The translations under genes were made by a program, and so were the position numbers. Below the pieces are notes generated by a model. It did no database searches and was not told where the DNA came from. It saw only the letters and a list, made by a program, of their open reading frames with translations. Positions 22,358-33,664 of a stretch of 64,000 nucleotides of DNA are shown here, piece by piece; position 1 is the first letter of the stretch; every line of letters begins with the position of its first letter. Source of the stretch: Saccharina japonica (Eukaryota > Sar > Phaeophyceae > Laminariales > Laminariaceae); assembly GCA_008828725.1 (NCBI GenBank), contig MEHQ01000321.1:248021-312020 (forward strand), given 5' to 3'.

Positions 22358-25300
22358 CTGGCGTTGTTGGCAAAAAAGGCGGCGTCGGGGGCGCGGGGGG
22401 GGGGGGGGGAGGGAGGTGTTATACAGCAGTCACTTAACCCCTTTAAGAACGCAGTCCCGTTTCGGGTACAAATTACTTGGAACTAGACTGGGGTATGTGA
22501 TCATAGTAATACGAAAAAGGGTTGACACGAAAAGTGCGATATCGTGGCGTGGGGGTGGGGGGGGGGTGTACTCATATCGTGCACGGCAGTAGTCGAGGGG
22601 GGAGCTTTTGATACAGCGGTCGCTTGAAACTGATTACAATATCGCCTTTCGGTGTCGAGAGAAACCGACAACAAGGACGCGAGGAATCAGACACAGCAGA
22701 CACTTAAAAACAGAAGTGCAGTATCGCGTCGCGTTTTTTATTGTGTGTGCATCCAGCGACAACGCCTGCGTGGAAAACCGCGTCCTTTCGTCGCCCGATG
22801 TCTGCGAACGGGGAGCGGAGCATGCTATAATCATGGATAATAGCGTTGAAATACGCAAAGCACGCGGCTCGCAACGGCACCCACAGGCCGTAAACATCGA
22901 CCGAACAAGAACAAGAGGGCGTACACCGCTAACCGGGGGGCAGGGCAGGGGGCTATGATGGGCAACAGCTTTGTAAGAAGACCAGGACACAGCTCGCAAC
23001 GGTATCCGCAGACTGTCAACACCGACCGAACACGAGGCCCAACGTGGGCACAGCAAAACCTCCACTCTCCCTTCCAGCTTTCAATACAGCACACGCCTGT
23101 TGTAGTCCCACGTCGATGATGTCAAAACACCGACTGACTCAAGCTAGCCGGCCGTGGTCAACGGTCTCGGTCTACTGTAGGGTTGCTACTTTCCTAATTT
23201 CTGTAACTTCCGTTTTTGGGATTTCCTAATATACTGGAATAAAATGCCGTGCCAAATTAGAAGAAGAAAAAAAGGAACAGAATAATGAGAAATAGCAACA
23301 TTACTCGTGAATGTCATAAGATGACACTATTACAGGGGTACCATAGTAAATAGGACCTACGCGACACACTAAAACCTATATATTTACTTATTTTTACTAA
23401 CAACATTTGGTCCTATTTATTATGGCCTCTCGGAATAGTAGACCATGGTAGACCATAGTAATCAGGACCAATCACAAACACAAAAACCATTCCAGTATTT
23501 TTACCAAGCATATTTAGTGCTGATAACTACGTACTAGTATGTTCCCCCGTAATACTAGTAGAGCGTTTGTTATCTTGGGGGTTTCCGATGGAAAAACTGG
23601 GAAAGTTGGAACGCTACTCGAAACAAAATGTCGCCCCCCCGATGGCGGCCATGCTTATTTTGAGTGTGTCGTACCAGCATTTATAATTACAACAGCAGTA
23701 TGATATGGTTTTTGACTCGCGTTTCTCCTAAAAAAAAATTGGGGGGGGGGATCCTGGATGATCAGGGCAACCAAAATAAAATCCAGCCGAACTCACGTCA
23801 GAATACCCGTGGGCGGCGAAGGCGATCTGCGACTTAACGAAGATCTCCACTAAAGAAACGTAGAGCATCACTCCGGCAGCAACGCCCAGCGACCCCGCCA
23901 AGAATCGCTTGCTCGCGAGCTTCACCTGTCATGGGCGAAACGGAAAGAAAAAAAAGATAAAAAAAAAGAGGGGGGATCAATTTGGGGGAGACAGCACTTC
24001 AGACAGTAGTTACGCTGTAGTCGGCAAAAAAAAAAAAAAAAAAAGAGGGGGGGGGGGGGGGGGGGATGGTGAGGGAAGGGGGAGGCAGCAAAATGAAAAA
24101 GTTATTAAAAAACAAATATGCATAAATGATGCACGGGTTGAGTGGCGACGCAAAGCTAAGGCGTAGTAGCGCCAAGCGGCAGCGGCGTGTGGCAACCAAG
24201 TTGGAAAAAAAAAAAAGTGAAGACAGGGCGACGCGCATGCACCAGGTAAATTTTCTACGAGTAATACAGTAACGAATAATAGGAGATCGGCATTTTTGGG
24301 GGTGTCAAGGTCTTTCAAGGTCTCTTTTTCGGTCTTGATATATACCTGGTACATACTACTGTAGTGTAACCCTTTCAGAAGTGCAAAACTTATCCCACAC
24401 TAATTCCAAGTAGCTCATCCCCAAAAAGGTGGGGCCAGTTCTTAAGGGGTTAAGCGAAGGGGTGCGGTCAGCCATAGCGTCAAACCACCCCCCCCCTGGC
24501 ATCTACTTTGTAGCATGTTTAGTGACGGCAAACAAGGCGCGTGTTTGCGAGCGCAAAATAGAGACATCGGGGGTCTCTGCTGCGGCGGCTCCGTGCGCCC
24601 GCTTGTCATTTTACAGTTAAGGTTGAGAGCGCGGAGATTGAACTTGTGGGGATAAGAGGCACCACTGGCTTTCGATGTTTTCAACCCGTCTCCAGGCTTG
24701 TTACCTGACACTACAGTGAACAGCTGATGGCAGGGCTAATCGACACGCGAAATAACCCAATATCGCAAGGCATGCGGCACACGACTACACAAACGTTGTC
24801 CGTTTCTAAGCGCAAAAACGCAAGCAACCAACGTCAGAAAAGAAAAAAACGCAAAATATCAAGGGGTACACGGAGCAAACTCGAACCTCCACTTTACGAA
24901 AAAGGAAACGTACGAGTGGTCACGACCGGGGACAAGCGATTTCGATCGGGCTCGAGGACGGGAGTGGAGAGCGAGGGCGAGTTACTAGACTGGGCGCCGA
25001 CCGATACCAGCCACGAGCCTCTACCGCCATAATCGCCATCACGTGGCACGAGGCACGAAGTGGCCTTCCAGAGCGGGTGCTGTTGCGAGGGTGTGCCGCG
25101 CCAGAGCTAGTGGCGAAGCGGGCGGCAGCGTTCGTGGGAGATGGCATACAAGATGGTGCAAAAAAACACCACAAGAGAAGAAATGGGGCGATACCGAAAG
25201 ACCAAACAAATGAGTTTCTCTATTGGCAAGTTTCTGGTAGACCAAACAAATACATTTCTCGATTGGCAAGTTTCTGGTATGTACCAGTCTCACCCTCTCC

Positions 25301-28300
25301 CCTCCCGCTCCGACACACAAAATAGCCTGAAACCGTGCAGGCTCGGCGCTCCCGACGACAAAAAAAAACAAACTAAAACGTTGCGCTACCATGTGGTGTA
25401 TGCGATCGAATGCGGGGTGGCATAGGATAAGGAAAGCCGAAGCGGGGCCCTGACATCAAGGTGCGGGAGAAACTTCGAGATGATGGCAGCATGCCCTTGT
25501 CGAGACGCGAGGCTTTTGGTTGGCACCATTATGTGCGATGCGGAGCGGGGTGGCGTCGTGTTGTATGACATGGCATGGTATCGTATGACATGGCGTGGTG
25601 TTGGGGTGGTGTCGGGATTTGTTGTTGGTGTGGTTAGTGTAGTGTGGAGGGTGCCGTGCCATGGCCCGTGGGGTACCGGCATGCAAATCATGAACCGCGG
25701 CAATCATCCGGTCCGTTTTCGGTCTCAACGCTAGGGTAAAGCGCACAGGCGGGGCCACCAACGATGGCGATGCTCCGGAAGGCGGGAACAGCAGTCACGC
25801 AGTTGATATAGTGACGCTGCTGCGCGAGCCCGCCCGGATTCCATGCGGGCTGCCGGGAAAATAATTGTGAGCACGAGAGGCGCCTGTTTCCGTGAACCTA
25901 CCTCGTATGCCTGGTGAAAATTCTACTAATAGTCTACGGGTGTGAGTCCGTCGTCAAATCGCCCTGTTGGCACGAAGGCACAACAACAACAGCCTCGTCG
26001 TCAACGCGCCGTACAAAAAAAAGAAGCGGCAAGATTCAGGCTTTCGTCCGAAACATTATTTCTGCCCAAGAACATAATCTTCAAACAAATACCGCCCGCC
26101 TCCCCCCCCCCCCACCCCTTATGATATCTACCCGCAACAACGCCATGAAGGATAAGAAAATTATAGTCGTGTCCATATGGTCGGCAGAAAAACTACCAGT
26201 AAAGTCTCAGGCGGGAAAGGTCCGTGAGCGCGTCGTAACTTTAGTCAAAAGTGTCCAAAGAAGAAAATGAATTTCCCCCGCAGATCTTCGACCGGGACGT
26301 TAAGCTGAGCGGAACGACTTTATCAATACTCGTAGCCGTTCCGATTATGAACGAAACTGCACGATTCGGTACCGGGTATACAGTACCAGGTAAGTACTAG
26401 GTTTCCACCGACCAGGCGGGTGTCCCTTGCGCCAAGCGCGAAGCGCCGAGAGGTGTTCAGCGAGTTGCCCAGAGGGTGAGCGGCAGGCTTGCTTGCAGTG
26501 TGGATGGCAGCGTAAAATGAATAGATTTGTTTTCTGGTGTGGACTTCAGGCAACAGCAATGGGCATACTACTGCGTCGACGGGTGAACATGTACCCAAAG
26601 TTCAAGGTAGAAGAGAATCGTAGCGTACGGCAGTAGTTGTGATTGTTCGTGGGCAGTTCCTCCTGGGCGGCGCCTTGTCTTACGGCACTACAGCAAGAAA
26701 GCAAGCAGGCAGTCCGCGTGTGCAAGCAAGTCCGCAGACCGCATGCAGATGCTACAACAAATCAGGCGTAGATATTGACATCTGTCAAGTCGGTGCCGCA
26801 TCTCGCGGCCACTGCTGTACTTGGTGCAGTAGTGGAGCCTACACAAGGCGGTCTAGTGCACAGATATTTTGACCGCCTGATTTTGATTTGCCGGCTTATT
26901 CATTCCACCATGTGAGTGCAATTGTCCGGTCATGACGGACGATTTTGACCGCCTTATATCGGGTGGCAGCACTATTCATTCCATCGTAAGAGTGCAATTG
27001 TACGGTCATGACGGACGATATTGACGGCATCATATCGAGCGGTCGCCTTATTCGTGCGGCCTTACAAAGGCCCCACTATACTGTATATATCTATACGTTG
27101 TAGGCAAAGACATACATAAAACCATACCAGGTACATATGATCCAGCACGAATACGCAACTGTTACACCAAAGAGGACAAAAGGGCGCCACTGAAACCTCC
27201 GGCGGCCAAGAACAAGAGACGGCAAGACCACATAAAATAGGGGTTGCGGTTGATGCTACTGCTGCTGCACACCAGGCACTCATTATCCGTTCGTATATAC
27301 CAGGTATACATGTGGTATACAGCACGTGTAGTACTGCAAGCTCAGACGGATCGGTGCATTATTTTCGCCGCTGTTAACTCTCCTGCCGCTGACTTTTTAC
27401 TGACAAAACATAATTCTGCATTACTCGTATCCATACTGACGATGTACGATCGTTTATGGTCACGCTGGAACGCTACGTAAGGATAATATATGTTGCCCTG
27501 TACACGCGAGTAGGCGTTTCACCAAAACATACAAAATACTTGGAAATAGAGTTAAAAGAGCTTTGCAAGGATTTGTTTTCGGGGTTTAATACGTATCATA
27601 CCTGATACAAATGCATGAGGACATATAAAACCCGAAAGTACGCGCGATAGAAGTATCACACTCAGCTAGCAAACATGAGTTTCGACGAAATCCTCAATCT
27701 CACAGCTGTTTTTTTTTTAACTTTTTTTTTTTTTAAATATACCAGGTATATATACAAGAATCCAGAGTGTTTCCCCTTTCCCCCCCCCTTTTTCTTCCCT
27801 TTTTTGAGTCCAATACTTGATTTCCTCAATCGGGGACGTAACGTCTTGACCCGCACTTGATTTGGGTATTATATAATACGACGATATGTTAGAATTAAAA
27901 AAGATTCGCGAAAACCCCAGCTAACGTTTGGTGAAGGCCGTTTCTTCACACGTGTCGTACTCATGGCGCTTCACAAGTGTCGTACTATTAATTATTAATA
28001 CGTAGCGCGCAAAACACCGAAATCGTCGAATTTGCGACATATTCTCGATTTTTTGGGCCATGCTGGCTGGCATCGACTTGATGGAAATCACCTCGCGAGT
28101 CGTTTCTAGCTGCCTACGACCCGCTGCCCGGTGCCCTCGACGCCCCCACGCACCCCATAATGCAGCGTAGTATCTCCGTGTCGTAGTTTTGTTACCACAT
28201 AACTGGTACCTTTCTAGGATGAAGAATCGGCACGGACACTATGGGTGTGCTGGATGTCGACGGGTAGCAAGGAAGGTTTAATGTGAAGAACACACAAGTA

Positions 28301-31300
28301 TAATATATACTCGTAGGATGAAGAATCGGCACAGACACTGGGTGTGCTGGATGTCGACGGGTAGAAAGGACGGTTGAATGTGAAGAACACACACACCCCA
28401 TCGTGATGAGCGTGACTCAATTTGGCGCGCTGTGGTTGTGGGCAGATGCAGCTGTCCGCAAAAGTGAAGTGCTAACGTTTCAGCTGGGGATCTTGTTTCC
28501 CGTCTCATTTTGTGTCTTTCGAATTTCGTCCAATTTGGACCACTGAAGTACCCCAAAGTCGAGGTGTGTGTGTTTCTTCACATTAAACCGTCCTTTGTGG
28601 ATGTCAACGGGTAAAAAGGAAGGTTTAATGTGAAGAACACACACACCCGTCGGCATCCAGCACACAGCACACCCAGTGTCTGTGCCGATTATTCACCCAA
28701 AGTGGAGGTGAACACCTCCGTCGAGAAAGAGCGGGCGCGCGCAATCCGGAGAGAATCACAAATTGTCGTAGATGAGGCGCTTTATTCTAACAAAACACCC
28801 GCTCTCTGCTAAGGCACGAACCAGCGGAAAATCCAAACACAAGCGTGTCACAATAGCGGCGGGGATTTCTGTGCCGATAAGCATCTAGAGATTTGAGTCA
28901 GCCGGAAACCCGGGGATGGGGGGTGGATAAGATCCTGCGCAGCCTTAACCCTTTTGGACTGCGATGCACGAGCAGGATGAGAATTGTCGTGCCGCTGCAC
29001 CCTCTTTCTAGCATGGTTGGAAACAAAAAGGAAGGACCCTCGTCAGCTTTTCTTTATGTGTCGCTACAAATAGCAGTCGGTAAGCAGGGGTCCCGAGAGG
29101 GTCAAGGCGTTGATTTTTCATCACTCCACTGGACACTATCCGAGGAGTATTGTATCATGTAGTTCAAAAAAAAAAAAAACTGTACTTCCAGCAAGTTCGA
29201 CGTTTAACGTGAAAGCTCGACATGCACACTTTATTAAAACTGAAATCGTAAGGGCCGTGCCCTGGTCCAATGTGTACTGACTGACGGATCAGCCAGGGTT
29301 GCTCGTGTCTCGGATTATTCACGTACGCGTTCCCATCATAACGCCTCATAACATCGAGCGAAAGCCCATCAAGTTGACGCAGCAAGTGGCACGCAGAGAG
29401 AGGAGATGAGAGATGGATGGAGATCGTGAGCACCATGGACGAAGCCACCTCAACCACTGAGCGCTCGAGCTCTCTCGATCCCTCCTGTACGATGCATACA
29501 CTTCGTTCGCCTTTTCTCTGTTGTCCTGAGTCATCTATATACCATCTACCACTCAATGCCTTGCAGGGACAGTCCAAAATCAACAGTATTCTTCAGGTCT
29601 AGTAAAGCCAAATCGCGTAAAAACGTGCCTTCGGCAGGGCAACTCCCGCGGACCCCTCCCGGGGCGCCTCCGGAGGGGCCCCCTCACCATTCGGAGACAG
29701 GGCGGGGGTCGCGTCGGTTCCGCGACCGGTTGACCGGTCTTGGCTTCGCCTGTTCGGTTCCAGTGTGTGTGCGTGTGTGTGTGTTCTTGACATTAAACCT
29801 TCCTTTCTACCCGTCGGTATCCAGCACACCCAGTGTCCGTGCCGATTCTTCATCCTAGAAAGGTACCAGTTATGTGGCCACAAAACTACGACACAGAGAT
29901 ACTACGCTGCAGTGCAGTAAGCAGAGCAGACAATGCGATGCACTGGCATCTGACGCAGCCAGTACAAACTACATACTGGTTGGAGCTTTCAGGGCTCAGC
30001 CCAGCCGCGACCGGTCGACCGGTTTCGGCCTCGACTGTTCGGGTCCAGTGTGTGTGTGTGTGTGTTCTTCACATTAAACCGTCCTTTCTACCCGTCGACA
30101 TCCAGCACACCCAGTGCCTGTGCCGATTCTTCGTTCAAGAAAGAAACCAGCTCTGCGGTCACAAAACTACGACACAGAGATAATACTCTGCAATGCAGTA
30201 TTCAGTGTATTGGCATCTAACGCAGCCAGTACAAACTATACTGGTTGGAGCTTTCAGGGCCCAGCCCTTGGAAAAAAAAAAAAAAAAAACTTGTTGGCCG
30301 AGAGCCGCGGGTGATGCTCGTCTGCGACACGTTCCAGCTACGAGTACGTCCCCGTTTTGGGGGAGCGATAACAGATACCAGGTACCAGGTAGTAGTCACG
30401 ACTACGTACCCGGTAGGCGACATCTCACTCACCACAACGAGGGCAGTGGTAGTCACGCCTATTATGCGTCGTATCGTACAGCAGTACAACAGGTACCAGG
30501 TACGTATGATATGACACAACAGGCGATAATACAGCAGCAGTCACGAGTCCGGGACATTTATTAGGACCCATCCCCGGGAATCGGGCCTTGCGTTTCGCAT
30601 ATTCCCGCCACACCCGTTCTCTCCAGCGCACCAGCAATAGCTCCCACAGACCCGCGTGCCACGAGAGACAAGCCCAACATCACGCCACAAACACCTAAAA
30701 AATGCCGTCGCTGCAGCCCTGACAGCCTTCGGGATCAATAACTAACCCCAACCCTACGAGCGTAATCCGAACGCAAACCCTAACCCCAACCTCAAACGCA
30801 AGGCCTAAAAACCGGGATAAGTCTCCGTTGTAATTTAGATCACGCCGGCGTAGTACGTGTAGTGACAATCATTTTTCATTTTTCAACCTACCCTAGCGGC
30901 CCAACACAGCAGTCCAACGGGAGTCGACAGCAGTGTTTTTTCTTTGGGTTGGGGGGTTCGAGGTGCTAATGCTTTACCTGGTAGTCTACTATTAACAACA
31001 CGAGGCGAAAGATATGAATACGTAGCTGATAATGATATAAATGCGGCGGTACCTCCGGTAGCTATGTTTCTTGTACAGGAGTACTCGTACGAGTATTAAA
31101 AATAGTGTTTGCCTTTGTCCACCCGCCAACCCTCAAGACCCCGGAAGGTCGGGTGAATGGGTGAATGGTATGTAGGCCAATGATGCCGAGAAAAAAAAAA
31201 CGCTGCAGATTCCTGCAGTCTTATCATCTACCCGGGGGCACCTGGTCTCTGCTACCGGCCAATACATCGTACCACGTATGTAGAATAAACAGCAGCACAC

Positions 31301-33664
31301 GACATCGACTAAGAAACCCGCAGCCCTTAGGGCAAGAAAGCCAGGCTGGTTTTCACGGGAAAATAAGAAATTTGGGAGTCGTTGTATGCTGAAGTCCGTG
31401 TACATAGAGCGCAACCATTATCTACGAGCATATGTACACGTGTATCATAAAACAAGTTATCCAGACTCTGGACCGGCTTTCCAAAGGTCGTCTAAATAAC
31501 CGGTCCTTCGGGTACCATGTCATTTCAGCTTTTCGCACCCTCATGCCCCTGGGCGTGGCGGGACGGGACCCCTCCAATGGCTCTGGTACCGGCGAGTCAA
31601 TGACATGAGGGTATTGATAATCTGGTGCCCTGCACTACCACTGTGTCATGTATTATGCGAGTATTTCCGTTCGTAATAATGATGGGATCTACTGCTGCAT
31701 GCTGTTGTTGAACTTCAGTATACCTGTGGTAAACGTCATCAGTACGATATCGATTAAAAAAACGCATCGATCCGTAAGATTACGTAGATACCAGATACGA
31801 CCAGTACTGCTGTACAGCAGTAGTAGTACAGCAGTACGAGAACAGGGGACCTGATAAGAAACAGGAAAGCTGGCCCAGGCTGGATTTCTTATCTGAGAGC
31901 GGTTGTTTCATAGCCTAATTTCAATATAACGACTCTCGAATTTCTTATTTTCCTCTACATATCAGTCTGGGTTTCTGAATAGCCTGTTTCTTATTATGTG
32001 TCCTGTACTATTATTAATAATGATACGTACGTACAGCAGCAGCAGCAGCAGCAGATATTCCTTTTTCGTTCAAGTGTGTGTGTGTGTTCTTCACATTAAA
32101 CCTTCCTTTCTACCCGTCGACATCCAGCACACCCAGTGTCCGTGCCGATTCTTCATCGTAAAAAGGTACCAGTTCTGTGGTCACAAAACTACGACACAGA
32201 GATACTACACTCAGTGCAGTAAGCAGTACAGCAACGCAACTGCAGATATGACAAGAGTAGCTCCGCTGTCATAATCACCAATCGCCATAATATGCGGAAT
32301 GCGGAACGCCTGGGGACGGAGGGCGAAACGCGTTCGATGCGATACTGCTGGAAATCCATCCTTAACCTTTCGATGCGATGAGTACCTCGTATATATGACC
32401 AAAAGTCGCTCTGAGCTGGCAGACCAGACAGCGGAGGTGGGACATGCATGAGAAGGAGTAACGCCTCATGTCAAGTAAAACAAATCGGTTCTCGTAGTTT
32501 GTCGTCGCATAAAGCCAGCCCAGTACTGCTCGTAGTACGAGATGTTGGCAGCCGCAGAAACTGAACCAGCAGTGACAAAAGTGCGGTTGATCAACCTTCT
32601 GTCTCGCGGGATTTACTTCGTATGCAATACACTCCTTGCAGTGTTGTATAGGAATACGAGAACGTGGCAAAGCCTGCCCCACTTACGCGTACCCCTGCAA
32701 CCCCGGCTGCTTCCTGCGGCCAATGCATGTATAAATACGAAGTACGAACCAGGTATGTATAGTATCGTCAACTCAACTACTCTGTATTTACACCTACGTG
32801 TGAAAGCCAAAAATCGTCTCTGGACGTACGTAGAGCGGAACACCTGTGAGGCGATGCCATAAACGACACTCGTACGAGTAGTTGACCCCAGACTGCGGTA
32901 TAGCTTTGCAGAGGAAACGGGTCTAGCGAGGCGGTCCTGCCAGTCTGCGTGCGCGAATGGCATACGCCCGGCCATACATAGGATACAGGCGTAAGTTGGG
33001 GGGAGGTACTCGTAGAGGCAGAAGGAGGTACAAGGCAGCACCAGTGGCGTACACGAGGTAGAAAAATGTCCGATCAGATTTGAGATATAATATGCCCTCA
33101 CTCAGATCGAGATACTCGCGCTCGGTGAAAAAATTATCCCACAGATAAGGTACCGGAAAACCGGGATATTGACACGCACACAGCAGTGCCCTACGCGAGC
33201 GATGCGGCAGGCGGGTCCAGGACGATGTTGTTCAAGAAGAGGAGCAGGGAGGGAGGAGGGAGCTTGCTCCTTGTATTGCGATGGAACCGCATGGATGCTG
33301 TCATGAGAACCTGGTATATACTGCTGCTGCTGAGAACCTCGTACCGCTGACTGCGTGTACCAGGTACAGTATGAACACTGACTACGAAGTTCGAATCAGC
33401 GGAGTTTAGACTACCTGTGTTGCAGCTGTTAGTAAGAGTGCCACTACCGGCTTGGGGCAACCGATGAGCGAGGGGCTTGGCTTGGTTGCGTTTCGTCAGG
33501 AAGGGGATCGTTTGGTGGCAGAGGTAGGCAAGGGAGGGGGCTACGTAGCTCACCAGGCGAGTGTTGAAGACGAAGGCCGCGCCGATGCCTGTCGACAGCC
33601 CGGCACAGATGACCAGAAGGAACGCGATAGGAGCATTGTCCGTGTTTTCGGCTGCGGTCCCCAT
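21293..33664 (-). CDS. ZIP-family divalent metal transporter, gene 1 (3 exons)
   Basis: Predicted plasma- or endomembrane permease moving Zn2+/Fe2+-type ions into the cytosol. Exons join 33664-33554, 23925-23797 and 22357-21293 to give 434 residues. Membrane segments fall near residues 11-33, 45-66, 84-104, 285-308, 317-340, 349-373, 376-396 and 415-434. HNFPEG (299-304) and HNIPEG (328-333), plus HELIP at 398, are the metal-site motifs of segments 4, 5 and 7. The loop from about 105 to 284 is long, acidic and Ser/Ala-rich with scattered His (PHEHD). All junctions are phase 0 with GTGAG donors and AG acceptors, and the joined TM1-TM2 region reads like bacterial ZupT with no missing part. Intron 1 is 9.6 kb. 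The start is the ATG after a purine-rich leader (AGGAGGTGAAGG). The three-exon model is supported by its exact repetition in gene 2. The metal specificity and the subcellular site are not determinable here. Confidence 0.93.
22434..22490. mobile_element. Family C MITE, left half
   Basis: Begins TTAACCCCTTTAAGAACGC, then AGTCCCGTTTCGGGTACAAATTACTTGGAA. The right half is absent. Confidence 0.55.
23330..23435. mobile_element. Family E MITE
   Basis: Inverted termini TTACAGGGGTACCATAGTAAATAGG and CCTATTTATTATGGCCTCTCGG, given here with a few mismatches, around an AT-rich core with AAAACCTATATATTTAC and TTTTTACTAACAACATTTGG. Six further copies lie in this window. Confidence 0.85.
23797..23925 (-). 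CDS. ZIP gene 1, exon 2 (43 codons)
   Basis: Encodes TM2, from VKLASKRFLAGSLG to AAHGYSD. The acceptor is GACAG before GTGAAG; the donor is GTGAGT after GAC. It is identical to gene 2 exon 2 at 33 of 43 positions. Confidence 0.93.
24026..24065. repeat. A19 - G19 homopolymer pair
   Basis: Two adjoining homopolymers, polypyrimidine on the gene strand, about 100 nt upstream of the exon 2 acceptor. Their length is prone to sequencing error. Confidence 0.85.
24366..24453. mobile_element. Family C MITE
   Basis: From TGTAACCCTTTCAGAAGTGC through CCACACTAATTCCAAGTAGC to GGGGCCAGTTCTTAAGGGGTTAA. The left TTAA has decayed to TGTAA. Confidence 0.75.
25125..25205 (-). other. Intronic patch conserved between ZIP paralogues, gene 1 side
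   Basis: On the gene strand CACCATCTTGTATGCCATCT and the flanking bases match 48412-48485 in the same orientation and order relative to exon 2. In one frame both read APSC-PSPTNAA with the differences mostly at third positions. This may be an unrecognised alternative exon or a retained regulatory patch. No obvious splice donor flanks it. Confidence 0.4.
25540..25690. repeat. ATGACATGGCATGG degenerate repeat
   Basis: Short ATG(A/G)CATGGC(A/G)TGGT-type units and TGGTGT runs. The gene 2 intron has a GTGGGGCGGAGCGGAGTGGTG stretch at the corresponding place (48660-48700). Confidence 0.5.
26323..26598 (-). CDS. Doubtful open frame containing repeat A
   Basis: 91 codons. The middle (AAHPLGNSLNTSRRFALGAR) keeps the frame that is conserved in the other repeat A copies, and sequence on both sides is unrelated to them. 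No known domain. It lies inside intron 1 of ZIP gene 1, on the same strand. Confidence 0.15.
   Translation of the reverse strand: MGTCSPVDAVVCPLLLPEVHTRKQIYSFYAAIHTASKPAAHPLGNSLNTSRRFALGARDTRLVGGNLVLTWYCIPGTESCSFVHNRNGYEY
26400..26500 (-). repeat. Dispersed repeat A, copy 2 (partial)
   Basis: Shares GCTCACCCTCTGGGCAACTCGC, AACACCTCTCGGCGC, TTCGCGCTTGGCGCAAG and CGCCTGGTCGGTGGAAACC with the other copies (written in blocks). Both ends are truncated. Confidence 0.65.
26866..27062 (+). repeat. 76-bp tandem repeat, ~2.6 units
   Basis: Units start at 26866, 26942 and 27018 (exact 76-bp period). Each has AT(T/A)TTGACCGCC, a TTATTCATTCCA block, AGTGCAATTGT(C/A)CGGTC and the palindrome GGTCATGACGGAC. 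An upstream AGGCGGTC (26845) is inverted to the unit start. Confidence 0.92.
27655..27715 (-). repeat. Short dispersed repeat shared with 54150-54210
   Basis: On the minus strand ACAGCTGTGAGATTGAGGAT and TTCGTCGAAACTCATGTTTGC match CAGGCTATGAGATCGAGAAT and TTCCTCGAAACTCGTCTTTGC of gene 2 intron 1, in the opposite orientation relative to the gene. It is therefore a mobile or dispersed sequence and not a retained intron segment. Confidence 0.55.
28177..28292 (-). repeat. Repeat H, copy 1
   Basis: Reverse copy of the ~165-bp repeat. Its sense strand runs TTCTTCACATTAAACC, TACCCGTCGACATCCAGCAC, CCGTGCCGATTCTTCATCC, then GGTACCAGTTATGTGG. No terminal inverted repeats are visible; a TG/GT-rich 5' edge is common to all copies. 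Confidence 0.8.
28312..28396 (-). repeat. Repeat H, copy 2 (partial)
   Basis: Same orientation as copy 1, covering the 5' half up to GAAGAATCGGCACAG. Confidence 0.8.
28563..28704. repeat. Repeat H, head-to-head pair
   Basis: A plus-oriented start (GTGTGTTTCTTCACATTAAACC) runs into a minus-oriented copy (GGTTTAATGTGAAGAACACAC), forming a large potential hairpin. A plus-oriented CCAGCACACCCAGTGTCTGTGCC piece follows, written here as blocks CCAGCACACC and AGTGTCTGTGCC. Confidence 0.75.
28705..29720. other. Intronic stretch with an unassigned minus-strand frame
   Basis: A 139-codon minus frame (29164-29583) has varied composition (LDVMRRYDGNAYVNNPRHEQ) but no recognised domain, and runs out into a poly-T. 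A half family C MITE start (TTAACCCTTTTGGACTGC) lies at 28943. Otherwise nothing. Confidence 0.3.
29721..30268 (+). repeat. Tandem duplication of a ~275-bp unit containing repeat H
   Basis: Units 29721-30006 and 30007-30268 each begin GCGACCGGT(T/C)GACCGGT, carry a GT run and a full repeat H, and end CTGGTTGGAGCTTTCAGGGC. The second unit has an internal deletion after GCAGTA. Confidence 0.88.
30269..31845. other. Intronic stretch, no exon seen
   Basis: Four TACCAGGTA-type sites cluster at 30376-30502. An ACCCCAACCCTA/AACCCTAACCCC patch (30745-30792) resembles decayed telomeric repeat. TACTCGTACGAGTA palindromes lie near 31081. Confidence 0.45.
31846..32005. mobile_element. Family F MITE, copy 1
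   Basis: Inverted ends GGACCTGATAAGAAACAGG and CCTGTTTCTTATTATGTGTCC, followed inward by CCAGGCTGGATTTC against the mirrored CAGTCTGGGTTTC. About 160 bp, non-coding. A second copy lies at 54600-54775. Confidence 0.85.
32034..32054. repeat. (CAG)n microsatellite
   Basis: Seven CAG triplets directly between the family F MITE and repeat H. Confidence 0.9.
32075..32235 (+). repeat. Repeat H, copy 6
   Basis: Complete copy from the GT run through CACATTAAACCTTCC and CCAGTGTCCGTGCCGATTC to GACACAGAGATACTACAC and GTGCAGTAAGCAG. Confidence 0.85.
33554..33664 (-). CDS. ZIP gene 1, exon 1 (37 codons)
   Basis: Encodes the N-terminus and TM1, from MGTAAENTDNAPIAF to FNTRL, then a GTGAGC donor. It is identical to its gene 2 counterpart at 29 of 37 positions. 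Confidence 0.92.

Larger units (their letters stand above)
22358..23796 (-). other. ZIP gene 1, intron 2 (1,439 nt)
   Basis: Ends in CCAACAACGCCAG, the same 13 bases as the gene 2 acceptor. It contains half of a family C MITE (22434-22490), a family E MITE (23330-23435), G tracts (22397-22411, 22556-22567) and GATATCG(T/C)G-type motifs also present in gene 2 intron 2. Confidence 0.85.
23926..33553 (-). other. ZIP gene 1, intron 1 (9,628 nt)
   Basis: GTGAGC..ACAG intron packed with repeats: family E and C MITEs at the 3' side, a 76-bp tandem repeat, six copies of repeat H, a family F MITE and ten TACCWGGTA palindromes. Just upstream of the acceptor the transcript strand has a strong pyrimidine tract (23941-23975), preceded by a C19/T19 tract (24026-24065). 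One patch at 25125-25205 is conserved with gene 2. Confidence 0.85.

Noticed and set aside
30745..30792. Interstitial telomere suggested by AACCCTAACCCC
   Set aside because: Only a few imperfect hexamers occur, and a similar patch near 11709 is even weaker; chance or decayed sequence cannot be excluded.
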